Positions 22,090 to 33,664 of a DNA stretch of 64,000 nucleotides are shown piece after piece. Every line of letters starts with the position of its first letter. Position 1 is the stretch's first letter. The notes beneath the pieces are model-generated. The model searched no databases and was not told the DNA's origin. It saw only the letters and a list, made by a program, of their open reading frames with translations. Both the position numbers and the translations under genes were made by a program. The stretch comes from Mimachlamys varia (taxonomy: Eukaryota > Mollusca > Bivalvia > Pectinida > Pectinidae): the NCBI GenBank assembly GCA_947623455.1, contig OX392540.1, forward strand, positions 29,568,410-29,632,409. The letters are read 5' to 3'.

Positions 22090-24195
22090 CTGGAAAAAAA
22101 AATAGTAAATTGTAATAGTATCAGAAAATATTTCTAACATGTATACTCCAACAAGATGGTCAAGGGGCCTGCATAGCTCAGCACCAGGCATTAACTTCAC
22201 ATTTGTAACCTGAAAGTGGTCTCAAACTCTTGTCATTCATAAGAAGACTTAAAGGTTTAAACATAATTGACCCCCGTGATGTTATAATTATGTCCAGGTA
22301 ATTTCTATTAAATTTCTCTTTCCACTCCAGAAGGTTACCAGCCAAACAACATGCGTCTAGGCCTTTCAGTGATTTAGAAGAAGGTTTTTGAAGGTGTTTA
22401 CATATTTTAACCCCATGACCTTGGTATCACTTCAAGGTTAAATTGATTCACAGTTTCTGTACAGCTCCTACCAAAGCTACAAGCCAAATATGTTGTCTCT
22501 ACAGACCATGGGGTACAGTACTTCAGAAGCTGTTTTAAGTTTGATATTGCCTTTGACCTTGAAAGTTGGTCAAAATTATTTTTCTTTTGGCAATCTTTGT
22601 TAGGCTCTCTCCAAGGAAGCTGTGAGAAGCCAATTATCATGTCTCTACTAAAGGCCTTTTAGTATTTATGAAAATGTTGTTAAGACGGTATTGACATTAT
22701 CTACCTAGACCTCTGTGACCTTGAAAGTTTAGTTTTACTCAAAATCTTCGTTCAGCTCCTTTCAGGAAGGGTTACCTGAAGCTGTGACAAGCCAATTATC
22801 ATGTCTCCACTAAAGGCCTTTTAGTATTTATGAAAATGTTGTTAAGAGGGTATTGACATTATCTACCTAGACCTCTGTGACCTTGAAAGTTCAGTTTTAC
22901 TCAAAATCTTCGTTCAGCTCCTTTCAGGAAGGGTTACCTGAAGCTGTGACAAGCAAATTATCATGTCTCCACTAAAGGCCTTTTAGTATTTATGAAAATG
23001 TTGTTAAGACAGTATTGACATTATCTACCTAGACCTCTGTGACCTTGAAAGTTTAGTTTTACTCAACCTCTTTGTTCAGATCCTTTCAGTAAGGGTTACC
23101 TGCAGTATGACAGCCACACAGCATGAACGGTTTTACATATTTGACCCCTGTGACCTACCTGGTAGTAATTATTTCAATATCATTTTTATTTGCATATTGT
23201 TCAGTCCTCTACCAGAGCTTTAAGACAAATACAATGTCTCCAAGCCTTGTGGTATTCCTAAAGAAGTGGTTTGAAGGTTTAGACATATTGAACCAAAAAC
23301 AAAGTAAACTTAAGATCAAAGTTATCTTTTTTCATAACCTTTGTTGGGCTTTATTTCAAGAAAGCTATCAGCCAATTATCATGTCTTTAGGCATTTCCAG
23401 AGTTTAGAACAAGTTGTTTGAAGGTTTTGATGATCTTAAAACTTTTCCAAAACCTTTAACTTAAAAACTAAAAAAAATTAACCAGTTTGGCTCCTTATAT
23501 TGAAAATATGTTTTAGTGCACTACTCACACTTCATATAAATGCTATCAGCCTATAAAAGGCAACTGTTTTACACGAGTGATAATTTAAAACTTGCCCAAA
23601 AAATTTAACTCAGTGAAGTGAGATGCTGATACTTATGAAATAAGGAAGCTAAAACAAAATATATTGTCTTCTGTTCATCTCCTGATAATATTTACTCTCA
23701 TAAACTCAGTCGTGATAATGTTCAGCCACTGTTCTGCAATTCTGCATTCTTAATATATGGAACTATATAGATGTTGTAAATTATATTATCAATTTATCAA
23801 GACAATTAACTTACATCTTTGAGAAACTGAAGAAAAGCTTCATAATAGCCAGAGCACATCCATGTTTCATTATGGCTTCCTTGGTCAAACCTGTGTATTC
23901 TCTTCATTCCACTCCCAGAAACCTAGAAAAAGCAATGAACAGGTATAATCATGTAAATAATAAGAATGTGTAAACATGTGTTGTACGATTATGTAAATGA
24001 TAAGAAAACAAGAGGACCATTGGGCCTGCATCACTCATCTGGTATTAATCTCTCATCTAAAAGTGGATGAATTAAAATTGATGTCTGTATTTGATTGAAT
24101 ACATTTGACCCCTGTGACCTTGAAAGTATAATGGGGTTATTATTCACAAAATTTAATTGGCTCCTTATATGGAAGCAAGTGACCAAAAGATCAAG

Positions 24196-24228
<33 letters not shown>

Positions 24229-27200
24229 GGGCCTTTCAATATTTAAGAATAATGGTTGACCCCCGAGACCATAAAGGAGTCAATGTCACTTTCATTAAGA
24301 AACTATGTTCGGCTTCTTCTAAGAAAGCTTAACCAGCTAAATAGCATGTTTCTAGGCATTTCAGTATTTTACAAGAAGTTGTTCAAAGGTTTGACACATT
24401 CGAGCCATGTGAGCTTGATTTACTATGTGTCAGGATAGTTTATTATTTATAAACTTTGTTCAGCTCCTTCCAAGAAAGCTACCAGCTAAATATCATGTCT
24501 CTAGGCCTACAATATTCAGTAAATATTGTTTGAAGGTTTTACATATCTGAGCCCTGTGACCTTGAATATTGGTCACGGTCATTTTTATTAACAAACTTTG
24601 TTCAACTCCTTACTAAACTAAACTACCAGCTACCTATTATGCCTGGTGACTTTTAAGTATTCAGAAAAAGTCATATATAAAAGTCATAAAGTCGAATATT
24701 GTAACATATTTGATCACCGTGACCTTGAAAGTATAGATCAAAGTCATTATTTATTCATAAGCTTTGTTCAGTTTCTTCCAGTGAATCTACCAGCCACTTT
24801 TAGTACATTGTATTTCAGAAGTTATTTGAAGGTTTTGACATATTTGACCCAGTAATCTTACATATTGGTCGAGGTCATTTTTATACGCAAACTTTGTTCG
24901 GCTTCTTCCAAGAAATCTCTTCCAAGCAAATATTGTGCCTCTAGACCTTTCTGTAGTATTTCATAAGAAGTTGTTTGAAGATTTCAACACATTTAAGCTT
25001 TGTGACCATGAATATTGGCCAGTCATTTTTATTTGCTAGATTTGTTCAATTCCTTCTTAGGAAACTAGTAGTCAGCACAAAATATAAGTATTCAGAAGAA
25101 GTCAATTACATGTTTTGACTCATGTGATCTTGAAAGTACATGTAAGTCAAGATCTTTTGTATTTGCAAACTTTGTTCAGTTCTTGTCAAGCTACCAGTCA
25201 AGGATCCAAGTCTCTAAGCCTTTCAGTATTTCAGAAGAAGTGGTTTAAAGGTTTTGGCATATTTGACCCCTGTGACTTTGAAAGGATCGAGGTCAAAGTA
25301 ATTTTTATTTGCAAACTTTATTTGGCTCTTTCAAGAAATCTACCAACCAAATACCACTCCTCTAGAAATCTATGTTATTTCAAGAAAAGTTGTTTTTGTC
25401 ATCCAATAGTGGACGGCTAACTAATGAAACCCCTCAGCATGGCACAAGTTCACTAGCCCTTCGAGCAGATGAGCTAATAATCTTAGTGGTTTATTGTTTA
25501 ATAAACACATATTGTTTTGATATATAAATGAAAGCATAGTATGAAAGGACTCACATAAATATACGTCCCACCCCCACTTAGTGTGACCTTGAACCCTTTG
25601 CCCTTGATAGATCTGACCTTCACCATGTGATGCTATGGTGTGAATATGAACAAAATCTGACCAGGTTTTTTTTTAAGATATGCTGTACACCAAGTCCGGA
25701 CAGACAGCCTAGCGCATATGACACACAGACAAAGTGAATTCCATATACCTCCATTCACCTAAGTTGGGGGTATAACAATCTAGTATTAAACATCCATCAA
25801 TGAAACATCAATTATTTCCATGAATACTATGAATAACTTCTGTTTTAAAAGATAAAATTACCTGATGGAGTTTTGTCATCATTTTGGGCGGAATAAGATC
25901 ATCAGCTTGTCCTGATAGAAATAACGTGGGAACTGTTATTTTTCTAATTCTTTCAGCTGAAGGATACTGCAGATAAAAAGTGTACAGATTATAACTCCAT
26001 TTAACATTGTATTGAGTAGAAGTTGAATGAAGTCATTTTAAACAGATTTGACCCCTGTGGCCTTAAAAGTGTGTCAAGGTCATCCATGTGCACAAACTTT
26101 GTAGCCTTTCCCCCAGCGTGTTGCTGGCTAATATCAGTATCAGGGCCTTTTGGTTAGTGAGAAGTTTCTCAACACATTTGACCTCTGCAACCTTGAAAGT
26201 AAGTCCAGGTCACTCATTTGAACAAACTTGGTAGCCCCATTCATCCCAGCATGCTACAAGACAAATATCGGTATCCTTGGTCCTTTGGTTAGTTAGAAAA
26301 ATGGTTCTTGAAAATTCAAAGACATTTGGCACTTGTGACCTTGAAAGTGGGTCAAAATCATTCATTTAAAAAATTTGGTAGGCTATATATGATCCCAGCA
26401 TTCTACATGCCAAATATCAGAACCCAGCTGGGCCTTTTGGTCTTTGTGACAGAGTTATTTGAAAATGTTAACACCGATTTGACCAGAAATCAGTTTTGGG
26501 CGAGATTCTTGTTTGACCCCTGTGACCTTGAAAGTGCGTCAACGCCATTCATTTGAACAAACTTAAGCTGGTATCCCTTCAACCCATAATATAAGCTTAC
26601 TTTGGGCTGGTGAGCTAAAAACACTTAGCCCTTCATTCAAATAGGATCATTGTATATTGATGATGCTGTACATCATGTAAGCTCAGCTGGCCCAAAAAAT
26701 ATGTTTTAGAATCAGAGCAAGATGCAGCCTTTTATCTCATATAAACTCTTTTTTTTAAAACTCCATACTAAAAAACTGTATTATGTTTACCTAATTAAGA
26801 TTTTAATTTGCAAAAAAAATCACTCTTGATATATGGTGATTCTTCTGGTAATGACAATTTTTTTTTTTTCCTTTTCAAATGACAAAAAATTATGTGCATG
26901 AAAATCTTTCAATACTTAAAGAGCATGCCACAGGGCAGAACAACATAGAACACATACTATGCATAAGTGAAAGAAATTATTGTAACAGAAGGCAAAAATA
27001 ATGCAAATATGTTTATTTTTGTTCCAGTATCACAAAGAAAGCAGTTTTCATTATCTTAGCAAACCTAAAAAGGCCCACGGTTGAAAATTGACGGAGAAGA
27101 TATCCTGACAGCTAGGATCTAGATTTGTGACATATGTAAAGGGCAGTAAGTCTTTAAGGAATCAGGGAGATAACGGGACAAATAAAGCTTACTTCAGACA

Positions 27201-30200
27201 GACTGATATCGTCACAACCCAATACCATAATACTTTTCGCCATTTGACAGGTGTCAGGGGTAGAATTTAACTTTTTTTTAGCAACTTGCATTTTGTGGCT
27301 ATAGGTGGCTAAATTTTAACTATCCAAATTAGAAACTTGCTCACAGTTTTTGAGTGGATAATGAAAGCACTATGATGCATTCTGAATCTGTCTAATTTAC
27401 AATTTAGACAAGTGTCAACAAGACATTGATACACTATTTGAGTTGTGTACGAGGTTTTGTTTCATGATTCGTTTTATAATTTCAATGTTTTCTAACATGT
27501 GTACAGATTTGAATGATATACACACTTTCATCAGGCATTATACCAAAAAATGCAAGTACAATAATTTTCTTCTCGCAATTCCAGAAATCAACTCGCATTT
27601 TGCAAGTGGGAGAGTGTTAAATTCAGACCCTGGGTGTATAAGAACATGGACATTGTATATCATTTATAATACAATCTAACAGTTAATGAAAGAAAAGTAT
27701 TATACTTACTTTATGTTTGAATAATATTTGAGGCAATAATTCCATCAATTTGAAATTAAATATAGTCCTTCCAATCTCAGGTAGGCTTGTAAAGGTATTT
27801 TCTACAACTAAAGCTGCTATATGTTGTGCATAGAAGGGTTGTGCTGCCAACCATACTGCTACAGCGCCACCTAGTGAGCGTCCAAACACCACAATCTTCT
27901 CCCTGTTTATATCATTCCTGCCCAATAAGAAGTTGATGGCTGCCTCAGCATCTTTGTATAGACCTACAACAGTAACAAGTCATCATTGTACAGACCTACA
28001 ACAGTAATAAGTCATCTTTGTACAGACCTACAACAGTAACAAGTCATCATTGTACAGACCTACAACAGTAATAAGTCATCATTGTACAGACCTACAACAG
28101 TAACAAGTCATCATTGTACAGACTTACAACAGTAATAAGTCATCTTTGTACAGACCTACAACAGTAATAAGTCATCATTGTACAGACCTACAATTGTATT
28201 AAACATGGCATAGCAGCCAATTCTAATTCTGTAAACCATTTTTTTTTTACGGCGACTTCAATTCCCATTTTCATATGAAACAACTATTTCGTGGCAATTC
28301 AATTTCGTGATAAATACCGTCGTAATTCTAATGTACAGTAAAGTACTCCTACAGGTTGCAAACTTCTGGTTGAGACTTTTTCGTGGCGAATTATTTTCAC
28401 AAATTTTAACCACTGGCAAAAAACGCAAAAAATTGTTGGTTTACAGCACCCTCACGTTTTCACTTAAAAAATACAATGCTAAAAGGGAAATGTTGAGTAA
28501 TTAAATTACACCTCAAAAGCAGATATTTTCTAGGATAAATGTTGACTTTCCTGATGACACTTGAAATTCTGTTTATAGTAAAAGTGACCTAATTTTTACT
28601 GCAGAATTTCTGTTAATTTGTATTTAAAGTTATGGTGACCTAGTTTTTGATCACAGAAAGCTGACATGTGAACTTGTACCTTCACTTTTACCATAGCCTC
28701 TGTATTCCACCTGCAGTACAGTGTGGGACAGACCTGTTTCTGAAGGAGAACCTTCACTTTTACCATAGCCTCTGTATTCCACCACCACCAGTACAGTATG
28801 GGACAGACTTACCTGTTTCTGAGGGAGAACCTTCACTTTTACCATAGCCTCTGTATTCCACCACCAGTACAGTGTGGGACAGACCTGTTTCTGAAGGAGA
28901 ACCTTCACTTTTACCATAGCCTCTGTATTCCTCCATCAGTACAGTGTGGGACAGACATACCTGTTTCTGAAGGAGAACCTTCACTTTTACCATAACCTCT
29001 GTATTCCTCCATCAGTACAGTGTGGGACAGACTTACCTGTTTCTGAAGGAGAACCTTCACTTTTACCATAGCCTCTGTATTCCACTAGTAGTACAGGATG
29101 GGACAGACATACCTGTTTCTGAAGGAGAACCTTCACTTTTACCATAGCCTCTGTATTCCACCACCAGTACAGTGTGGGACAGACCTGTTTCTGAAGGAGA
29201 ACCTTCACTTTTACCATAGCCTCTGTATTCCACCACCAGTACAGTGTGGGACAGACCTGTTTCTGAAGGAGAACCTTCACTTTTACCATAGCCTCTGTAT
29301 TCCACCACCACAAGTACAGTATGGGACAGACATACCTGTTTCTGAAGGAGAACCTTCACTTTTACCATAACCTCTGTATTCCTCCATCAGTACAGTGTGG
29401 GACAGACATACCTGTTTCTGAAGGAGAACCTTCACTTTTACCATAACCTCTGTATTCCTCCATCAGTACAGTGTGGGACAGACATACCTGTTTCTGAAGG
29501 AGAACCTTCACTTTTACCATAGCCTCTGTATTCCTCCATCAGTACAGTGTGGGACAGACATACCTGTTTCTGAAGGAGAACCTTCACTTTTACCATAACC
29601 TCTGTATTCCACCACCAGTACAGTGTGGGACAGACATACCTGTTTCTGAAGGAGAACCTCCACTTTTACCATAACCTCTGTATTCCACCACCAGTACAGT
29701 GTGAGACAGACTTACCTGTTTCTGAAGGAGAACCTTCACTTTTACCATAACCTCTGTATTCCACCACCACAAGTACAGTATGGGACAGACTTACCTGTTT
29801 CTGAAGGAGAACCTTCACTTTTACCATAGCCTCTGTATTCCACCACCACAAGTACAGTATGGGACAGACTTACCTGTTTCTGAAGGAGAACCTTCACTTT
29901 TACCATAACCTCTGTATTCCACCACCAGTACAGTGTGGGACAGACATACCTGTTTCTGAAGGAGAACCTTCACTTTTACCATAGCCTCTGTATTCCACCA
30001 CCAGTACAGTGTGGGACAGACATACCTGTTTCTGAAGGAGAACCTTCACTTTTACCATAGCCTCTGTATTCCACCACCAGTACAGTGTGGGACAGACTTA
30101 CCTGTTTCTGAAGGAGAACCTTCACTTTTACCATAGCCTCTGTATTCCACCACCAGTACAGTATGGGACAGACTTACCTGTTACTGAAGGAGAACCTTCC

Positions 30201-33111
30201 CTTTTACCATAGCCTCTGTATTCCACCACCAGTACAGTGTGGGACAGACATACCTGTTTCTGAAGGAGAACCTTCACTTTTACCATAGCCTCTGTATTCC
30301 ACCACCAGTACAGTGTGGGACAGACATACCTGTTTCTGAAGGAGAACCTTCACTTTTACCATAGCCTCTGTATTCCACCACCAGTACAGTGTGGGACAGA
30401 CTTACCTGTTTCTGAAGGAGAACCTTCACTTTTACCATAGCCTCTGTATTCCACCACCAGTACAGTATGGGACAGACTTACCTGTTTCTGAAGGAGAACC
30501 TTCACTTTTACCATAGCCTCTGTATTCCACCACCAGTACAGTGTGGGACAGACATACCTGTTTCTGAAGGAGAACCTTCACTTTTACCATAACCTCTGTA
30601 TTCCACCACCACCAATACAGTATGGGCAGACTTACCTGTTTCTGAAGGAGAACCTTCACTTTTACCATAGCCTCTGTATTCCACCAGTAGTACATTCACA
30701 CCACATGAGGTAAAGAGTCCATGGCTGTTGATAAGCCTACAAATCAAAGAAACGATAATTATCTACTGCAATCTTTCTTTAGAGTTACCTTCTCCTCCTC
30801 TATAATTCTATATCACATTTATGTAGTGTTCACCACGATCTTCTCCATCTACAATGGTGGAAAGTGGGACTGAATACTTTAACATATATATACAATAAAA
30901 CCTCACTTACTTGAACTCATGAAGACCTGATCAATAGTTTTGTGCCAGTTGGTTGAGAAATTCAGCTTGTAGAGCAGTGACATCATTAAGGATACAGTCT
31001 GCAGTTCTCAACGGACTGACACAAAACTTTGCACAAATGCTCGATCATCAATTTTACTTTTTACAGAAACAAAAATGACAGGTGTTTATCCTTTTAAACC
31101 CTCGACAATTTACAATCTATTTTCATGGGTCCTTTTTGTACAAATTGCCAAAAAAGATGGGTCCCACAATGTTAAATTGAAGCATTTCCAGATTATATCT
31201 GAGTTCTTTCATAATTTTATGAGTACTGGACTCGGGACTCGCACGTCGATTGATCAGTGGTAAAGGCCTACAGTTGTTACTTTAACCATAGCCTCTGTAT
31301 TCCAACACCAGTACAGTATGGAAGGTTGGCTGAATAAGCACAAACTTTGTTGGGACCAAAAAAACTGTTTGATGAATAAGGGGCATTCGAGTAAACAGGG
31401 TTTGAGTAAGTCACAGGTGTTACTTTATTATTAACCTAATGAATGCTTACCTGTGGCCTATATTTCCTGCATTGCCATGAAAATATATCACAGTTGGAGC
31501 GTTGGCATGCGTGTGTTTGATGAAGACAACATTGATCCGAACATTGTCGGCTGTGCGGATGAAGTGATTTTCGTACGGTAGGTTGACTGTATTAGGGAGC
31601 TGGACAAACAGACGTGACTGAGGGGGCTGATCTGGGTAGTACAACAGCATGTCCTGAGCATTGTAAAACAATCCTGTAAAATCAACAAAATAACTGTCAA
31701 AAGATGCATCATATCATAAAATTATATCTGTGTAGGTACAGTGTACCCTCGTTATACTGCCACCTTTCGTCCACAGCAATTATGGGGATATAGCAAGGGT
31801 GGCGATAGTATCGAATTATGAAAATTATAACCATGAATTAAATTGCATGATAGATATTGCATTTCCAACATTTTAATAAAAACAAGCTTACTATTATATC
31901 GTCATATGGATCTACACTGGCACAAATTTATAGCAGAAAATAGTTATTGAACTGCTTTTGCTGCATGCCATTCCAAATAGAACACTAATTCCTTGATCTC
32001 CAAAAATAGAACAATATGGCATTATCGTTGAGGGAAATATATAGCAATTCGGAACATTTGTATTTTAAAGGGTGTGGCGGATGGCAGTATGCGAGGGTGA
32101 CGGACTTAACAAGGGAATAATATAGAAGAGAAATCTGTTCTAGAGGTTTTGGTGGTGGTATGCGAGGGTGGCGGTAGATTCGGAATCTTTGAATTATAAT
32201 ATTGTTTTAAAAAGTCAGGTGGGTCGGAAGGGTTCTGACTCTGTGATCCGGAAAATATTGGGGTGGCTCGTGCTGTTAGCCGTCCCAATATTTAGCGGAT
32301 CAAAGGGTCAGAAACCTTCCAACTACCGTATTTGGTCACAGATTTTGCTGAACAAAGACAGGATGAATAAGAATGTGTCTATCACTTGTGACCATATGCA
32401 TGTTAATGATATAATGGCTGGACACAGGATGATCCTTACCTCTAAATGTGTACATGTTTTTATTTATGTAACCCTGGTAAATGCTAGCTAGCTGTAATAT
32501 ACTGCTTGGCTAGTGAGACCTTCTCTTTAGTTCAATGGATTGAGCGTAAGACTAGTAGCCAGAAGTTCTATGTTTGACTCCTGGCAGAGTCATTAAATAA
32601 CTAATGACCTCTAGATCTGTTACATATGGCCCCCACATAGGGACCCGGGAATGACATACACTAGGGATACTTACAAAGGAATCCCTACATTGTATGACCC
32701 CCACAAAATTGAAAACTCGGGACAAGTTCTTTCCAGGAGGGGGAGTATGTAACCCTGGTAAGTACTAGTTGCAATATAACGCTTAACGTTTGTCAGTTTG
32801 TGCAAATTAGGTGTTTAAGCTTCCCCCGACCAGCTATAGAGTGTAACAAATTATACATCCGTTTTACATTGCCTACCTATCAGAGCGAATATAAGGAGCA
32901 GGAATGTGGTCACGCCCCCTGTAGTCCAGAACACCAACAAAAGAATGAGTGCTGCAGAAGTGCATAGCTTCCAGAAACGCGTAACAACAGCGAAAATGAG
33001 CCGAGTCACCCATTCTATCGTCCGAAACCCTTTCCCCATCTCTGGCGAGTTTGTATGTAATTCAGACTCAGCTCTTCCGATTGCTGAACCAATGTCTACA
33101 TTTTCAGTCAT
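21997..33111 (-). CDS. ABHD13: ABHD13, alpha/beta hydrolase domain protein (7 coding exons)
   Basis: Exons (minus strand) 33111-32877, 31673-31451, 30736-30636, 27963-27710, 25966-25862, 23922-23815 and 22089-21997 sum to 1119 nt, 372 residues plus stop, with all phases agreeing; human ABHD13 is 337 residues. A hydrophobic segment at residues 52-80 anchors a type II membrane protein. HGNAGN (144-149) forms the oxyanion region, and VEYRGYGKSEG and FGRSLGGA carry the family motifs. The nucleophile is Ser216 in GRSLG, and Asp293 and His323 complete the triad. The family is a membrane serine hydrolase, recently linked to fatty-acyl substrates; the substrate cannot be read here. Intron 3 is bordered on both sides by minisatellites derived from its own splice sites. 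I preferred ATG 33111 because the codon at 33168 is GTG. Confidence 0.95.
22090..23814. repeat. ABHD13 intron 6: tandem dispersed repeats
   Basis: 22200-23460 is filled with diverged copies of a sequence having TGACCTTGAAAG, TTGTTCAGCTCCTT and AATTATCATGTCTC. Three copies (near 22631, 22791 and 22952) are close to identical at ~160-bp spacing. No exon is seen besides those of ABHD13. Confidence 0.65.
23815..23922 (-). CDS. ABHD13: ABHD13 exon 6
   Basis: 36 codons in phase 0. Acceptor CTTTTTCTAG, donor GTAAGT. Encodes the catalytic His323 in GSHNETW and the last helix (YYEAFLQFLKD). Confidence 0.93.
23923..25861. repeat. ABHD13 intron 5: tandem dispersed repeats
   Basis: From AACAAGAGGACCATTGGGCC (24007) to about 25480 the same ~140-160-bp repeat family recurs about nine times at lower similarity. 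A (TC)n(TA)n microsatellite lies at 24196-24228. 25560-25780 is another dispersed repeat related to 11815-11940 (ATATCCC...GGGGGTATA ends). Confidence 0.6.
25862..25966 (-). CDS. ABHD13: ABHD13 exon 5
   Basis: 35 codons in phase 0. Acceptor TTTATCTGCAG, donor GTAATT. Encodes KITVPTLFLSGQADDLIPP with the catalytic Asp293. Confidence 0.93.
25967..27709. other. ABHD13 intron 4
   Basis: 26030-26600 contains four more diverged copies of the TGACCTTGAAAGT repeat. The rest is AT-rich with no recognised feature. Confidence 0.5.
27710..27963 (-). CDS. ABHD13: ABHD13 exon 4
   Basis: Acceptor TTACTGTTGTAG, donor GTAAGT. Carries the nucleophile elbow FGRSLGG and VVENTFTSLPE. Its first 15 bases are copied in each unit of the 32-bp array just upstream. 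Confidence 0.95.
27961..28196 (-). repeat. 32-bp minisatellite carrying the ABHD13 exon 4 splice acceptor (~7.5 copies)
   Basis: Units at exact 32-bp spacing (27961, 27993, 28025, 28057, 28089, 28121, 28153, 28185). On the coding strand each unit is about 17 intronic bases ending TTACTGTTGTAG plus 15 bases matching the start of exon 4 (GTCTGTACAAAGATG vs exon GTCTATACAAAGATG). The unit adjoining the exon is the authentic splice site. Confidence 0.93.
28197..28659. other. ABHD13 intron 3, central unique part
   Basis: About 460 bases between the two splice-site-derived arrays. AT-rich, with no recognised feature. Confidence 0.4.
28660..30690 (-). repeat. 76-bp minisatellite carrying the ABHD13 exon 3 splice donor (~26 copies)
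   Basis: On the coding strand each unit contains ~55 bases of exon 3 (GGTGGAATACAGAGGCTATG to CCTTCAGAAACAG), the donor GTAAGT or GTATGT, and CTGTCCCACACTG. Units are 72-79 bp. Some lack four bases so that the donor becomes GTCTGT and the unit is 72 bp. The founder copy is exon 3 itself. Frames reading EYRGYGKSEGSPSETG again and again are copies of the exon, not separate genes. Confidence 0.95.
30636..30736 (-). CDS. ABHD13: ABHD13 exon 3
   Basis: Acceptor GATTTGTAG, donor GTAAGT. Encodes VNVLLVEYRGYGKSEGSPSE, the strongly conserved YRGYGKSEG block. Its last ~55 bases and the first ~20 intronic bases seed the 76-bp array that follows immediately in the transcription direction. Confidence 0.94.
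30737..31450. other. ABHD13 intron 2 with a degenerate element
   Basis: AAACCTCACTTACTTGAA near 30899 and, reversed, AAACCCTGTTTACTCGAA near 31404 may be the ends of a pogo-like element. Inside, 31111-31200 matches 5937-6020 in the opposite orientation (TTTACAATCTATTTTCATGG block). The boundaries are tentative. Confidence 0.4.
31451..31673 (-). CDS. ABHD13: ABHD13 exon 2
   Basis: Acceptor TTTTACAG, donor GTAAGC. Encodes GLFYNAQDMLLYYPDQP to HGNAGNIGH, the start of the hydrolase fold with the oxyanion motif. Confidence 0.94.
31739..32175. repeat. Degenerate repeat in ABHD13 intron 1
   Basis: Begins CAGTGTACCCTCGTTATACT and contains inverted GGTATGCGAGGGTGGCGG near 32158 and a similar block near 32083, so the ends are partly complementary. 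This is a decayed inverted-repeat element without a clear limit. Confidence 0.35.
32467..32787 (+). repeat. tRNA-like SINE fragment between ~40-bp direct repeats
   Basis: TGTAACCCTGGTAA opens two similar ~40-base segments (32467-32507 and 32748-32787). Between them, TTTAGTTCAATGGATTGAGC resembles an A box and GTTTGACTCCTGG a degenerate B box. A purine tract GGAGGGGGAGTA precedes the second repeat, an arrangement like a retroelement end. The identity is uncertain. Confidence 0.4.
32877..33111 (-). CDS. ABHD13: ABHD13 exon 1
   Basis: Encodes 78 residues plus one base: an N-terminal cytosolic stretch and the transmembrane segment (ALILLLVFW...FLLLIFALI). Donor GTAGGC. A short upstream ORF lies in the leader. 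Confidence 0.88.
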
Positions 33112-33164
33112 ATCAACGTATAAAATCTGTAATTCACTTCTACTTTCGTTCTTATTACGCCTTG

Positions 33165-33206
33165 TCACAACTCAAAACGTGTCTCTGCCTTGTTTCCGTC
33201 GTCCAT
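33165..33206 (-). promoter_or_regulatory. Upstream ORF in the ABHD13 leader
   Basis: ATG at 33206 in a good context (AAACATGG) opens a 13-codon frame that stops at 33165, 53 bases before the main ATG. If the transcript starts upstream of 33206, this would reduce ABHD13 translation. The transcription start is not known. Confidence 0.4.
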
Positions 33207-33438
33207 GTTTGTTTGGTGAGTAAGGTCATAGGTCAACTTTTCAAGGGAGCTGTCATTATCAGATTATAGCTATTTCAGGTCGAGGGAGAATTGTTGTCTG
33301 AGTGGCGGCAAATTCAAATCGAAGAACGATAGGTCCTGCTTGTTCTACATTGAATAATCCATGTGTGTACATTTAGATTAAAATTAGTTAATTCGGCTTT
33401 AATAAAGGTTAAATGACTTCGAGTTTTAGCCGGTTATA

Positions 33439-33664
33439 CAGGGACCTGAGAATATGTTAAGTTACAGATAGTTTTGTACCTAAACTAAGGTAGGCCTAAG
33501 TTACATGTATTTAGAGTAATTTTACACTTTAATTTTGGGGCATAAAAGCTATGGTGTTTGAGAGGGCATTTTAATTGAAAATTGAGTTAAACCCCTTGAA
33601 AGTGTCAACTTAATCTGAATACCTTAGCTTGTAAAACTAACTGTAGCAAATTTTCAGGTCCCTG
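33439..33664. mobile_element. Small TIR element with CAGGGACCTG ends, copy 1
   Basis: 226 bp with left end CAGGGACCTGAGAATATGTT and right end TTTTCAGGTCCCTG. The arms remain similar for ~45 bases. The same family is at 44349-44840. Another truncated end follows near 33713-33845. Confidence 0.65.

Noticed and set aside
28651..30747. Series of ORFs reading EYRGYGKSEGSPSETG on the minus strand
   Set aside because: Intronic copies of the ABHD13 exon 3 end rather than separate genes.
33051..33269. Forward ORFs over ABHD13 exon 1
   Set aside because: Antisense shadows; the minus strand encodes the conserved membrane segment with correct splice phase.
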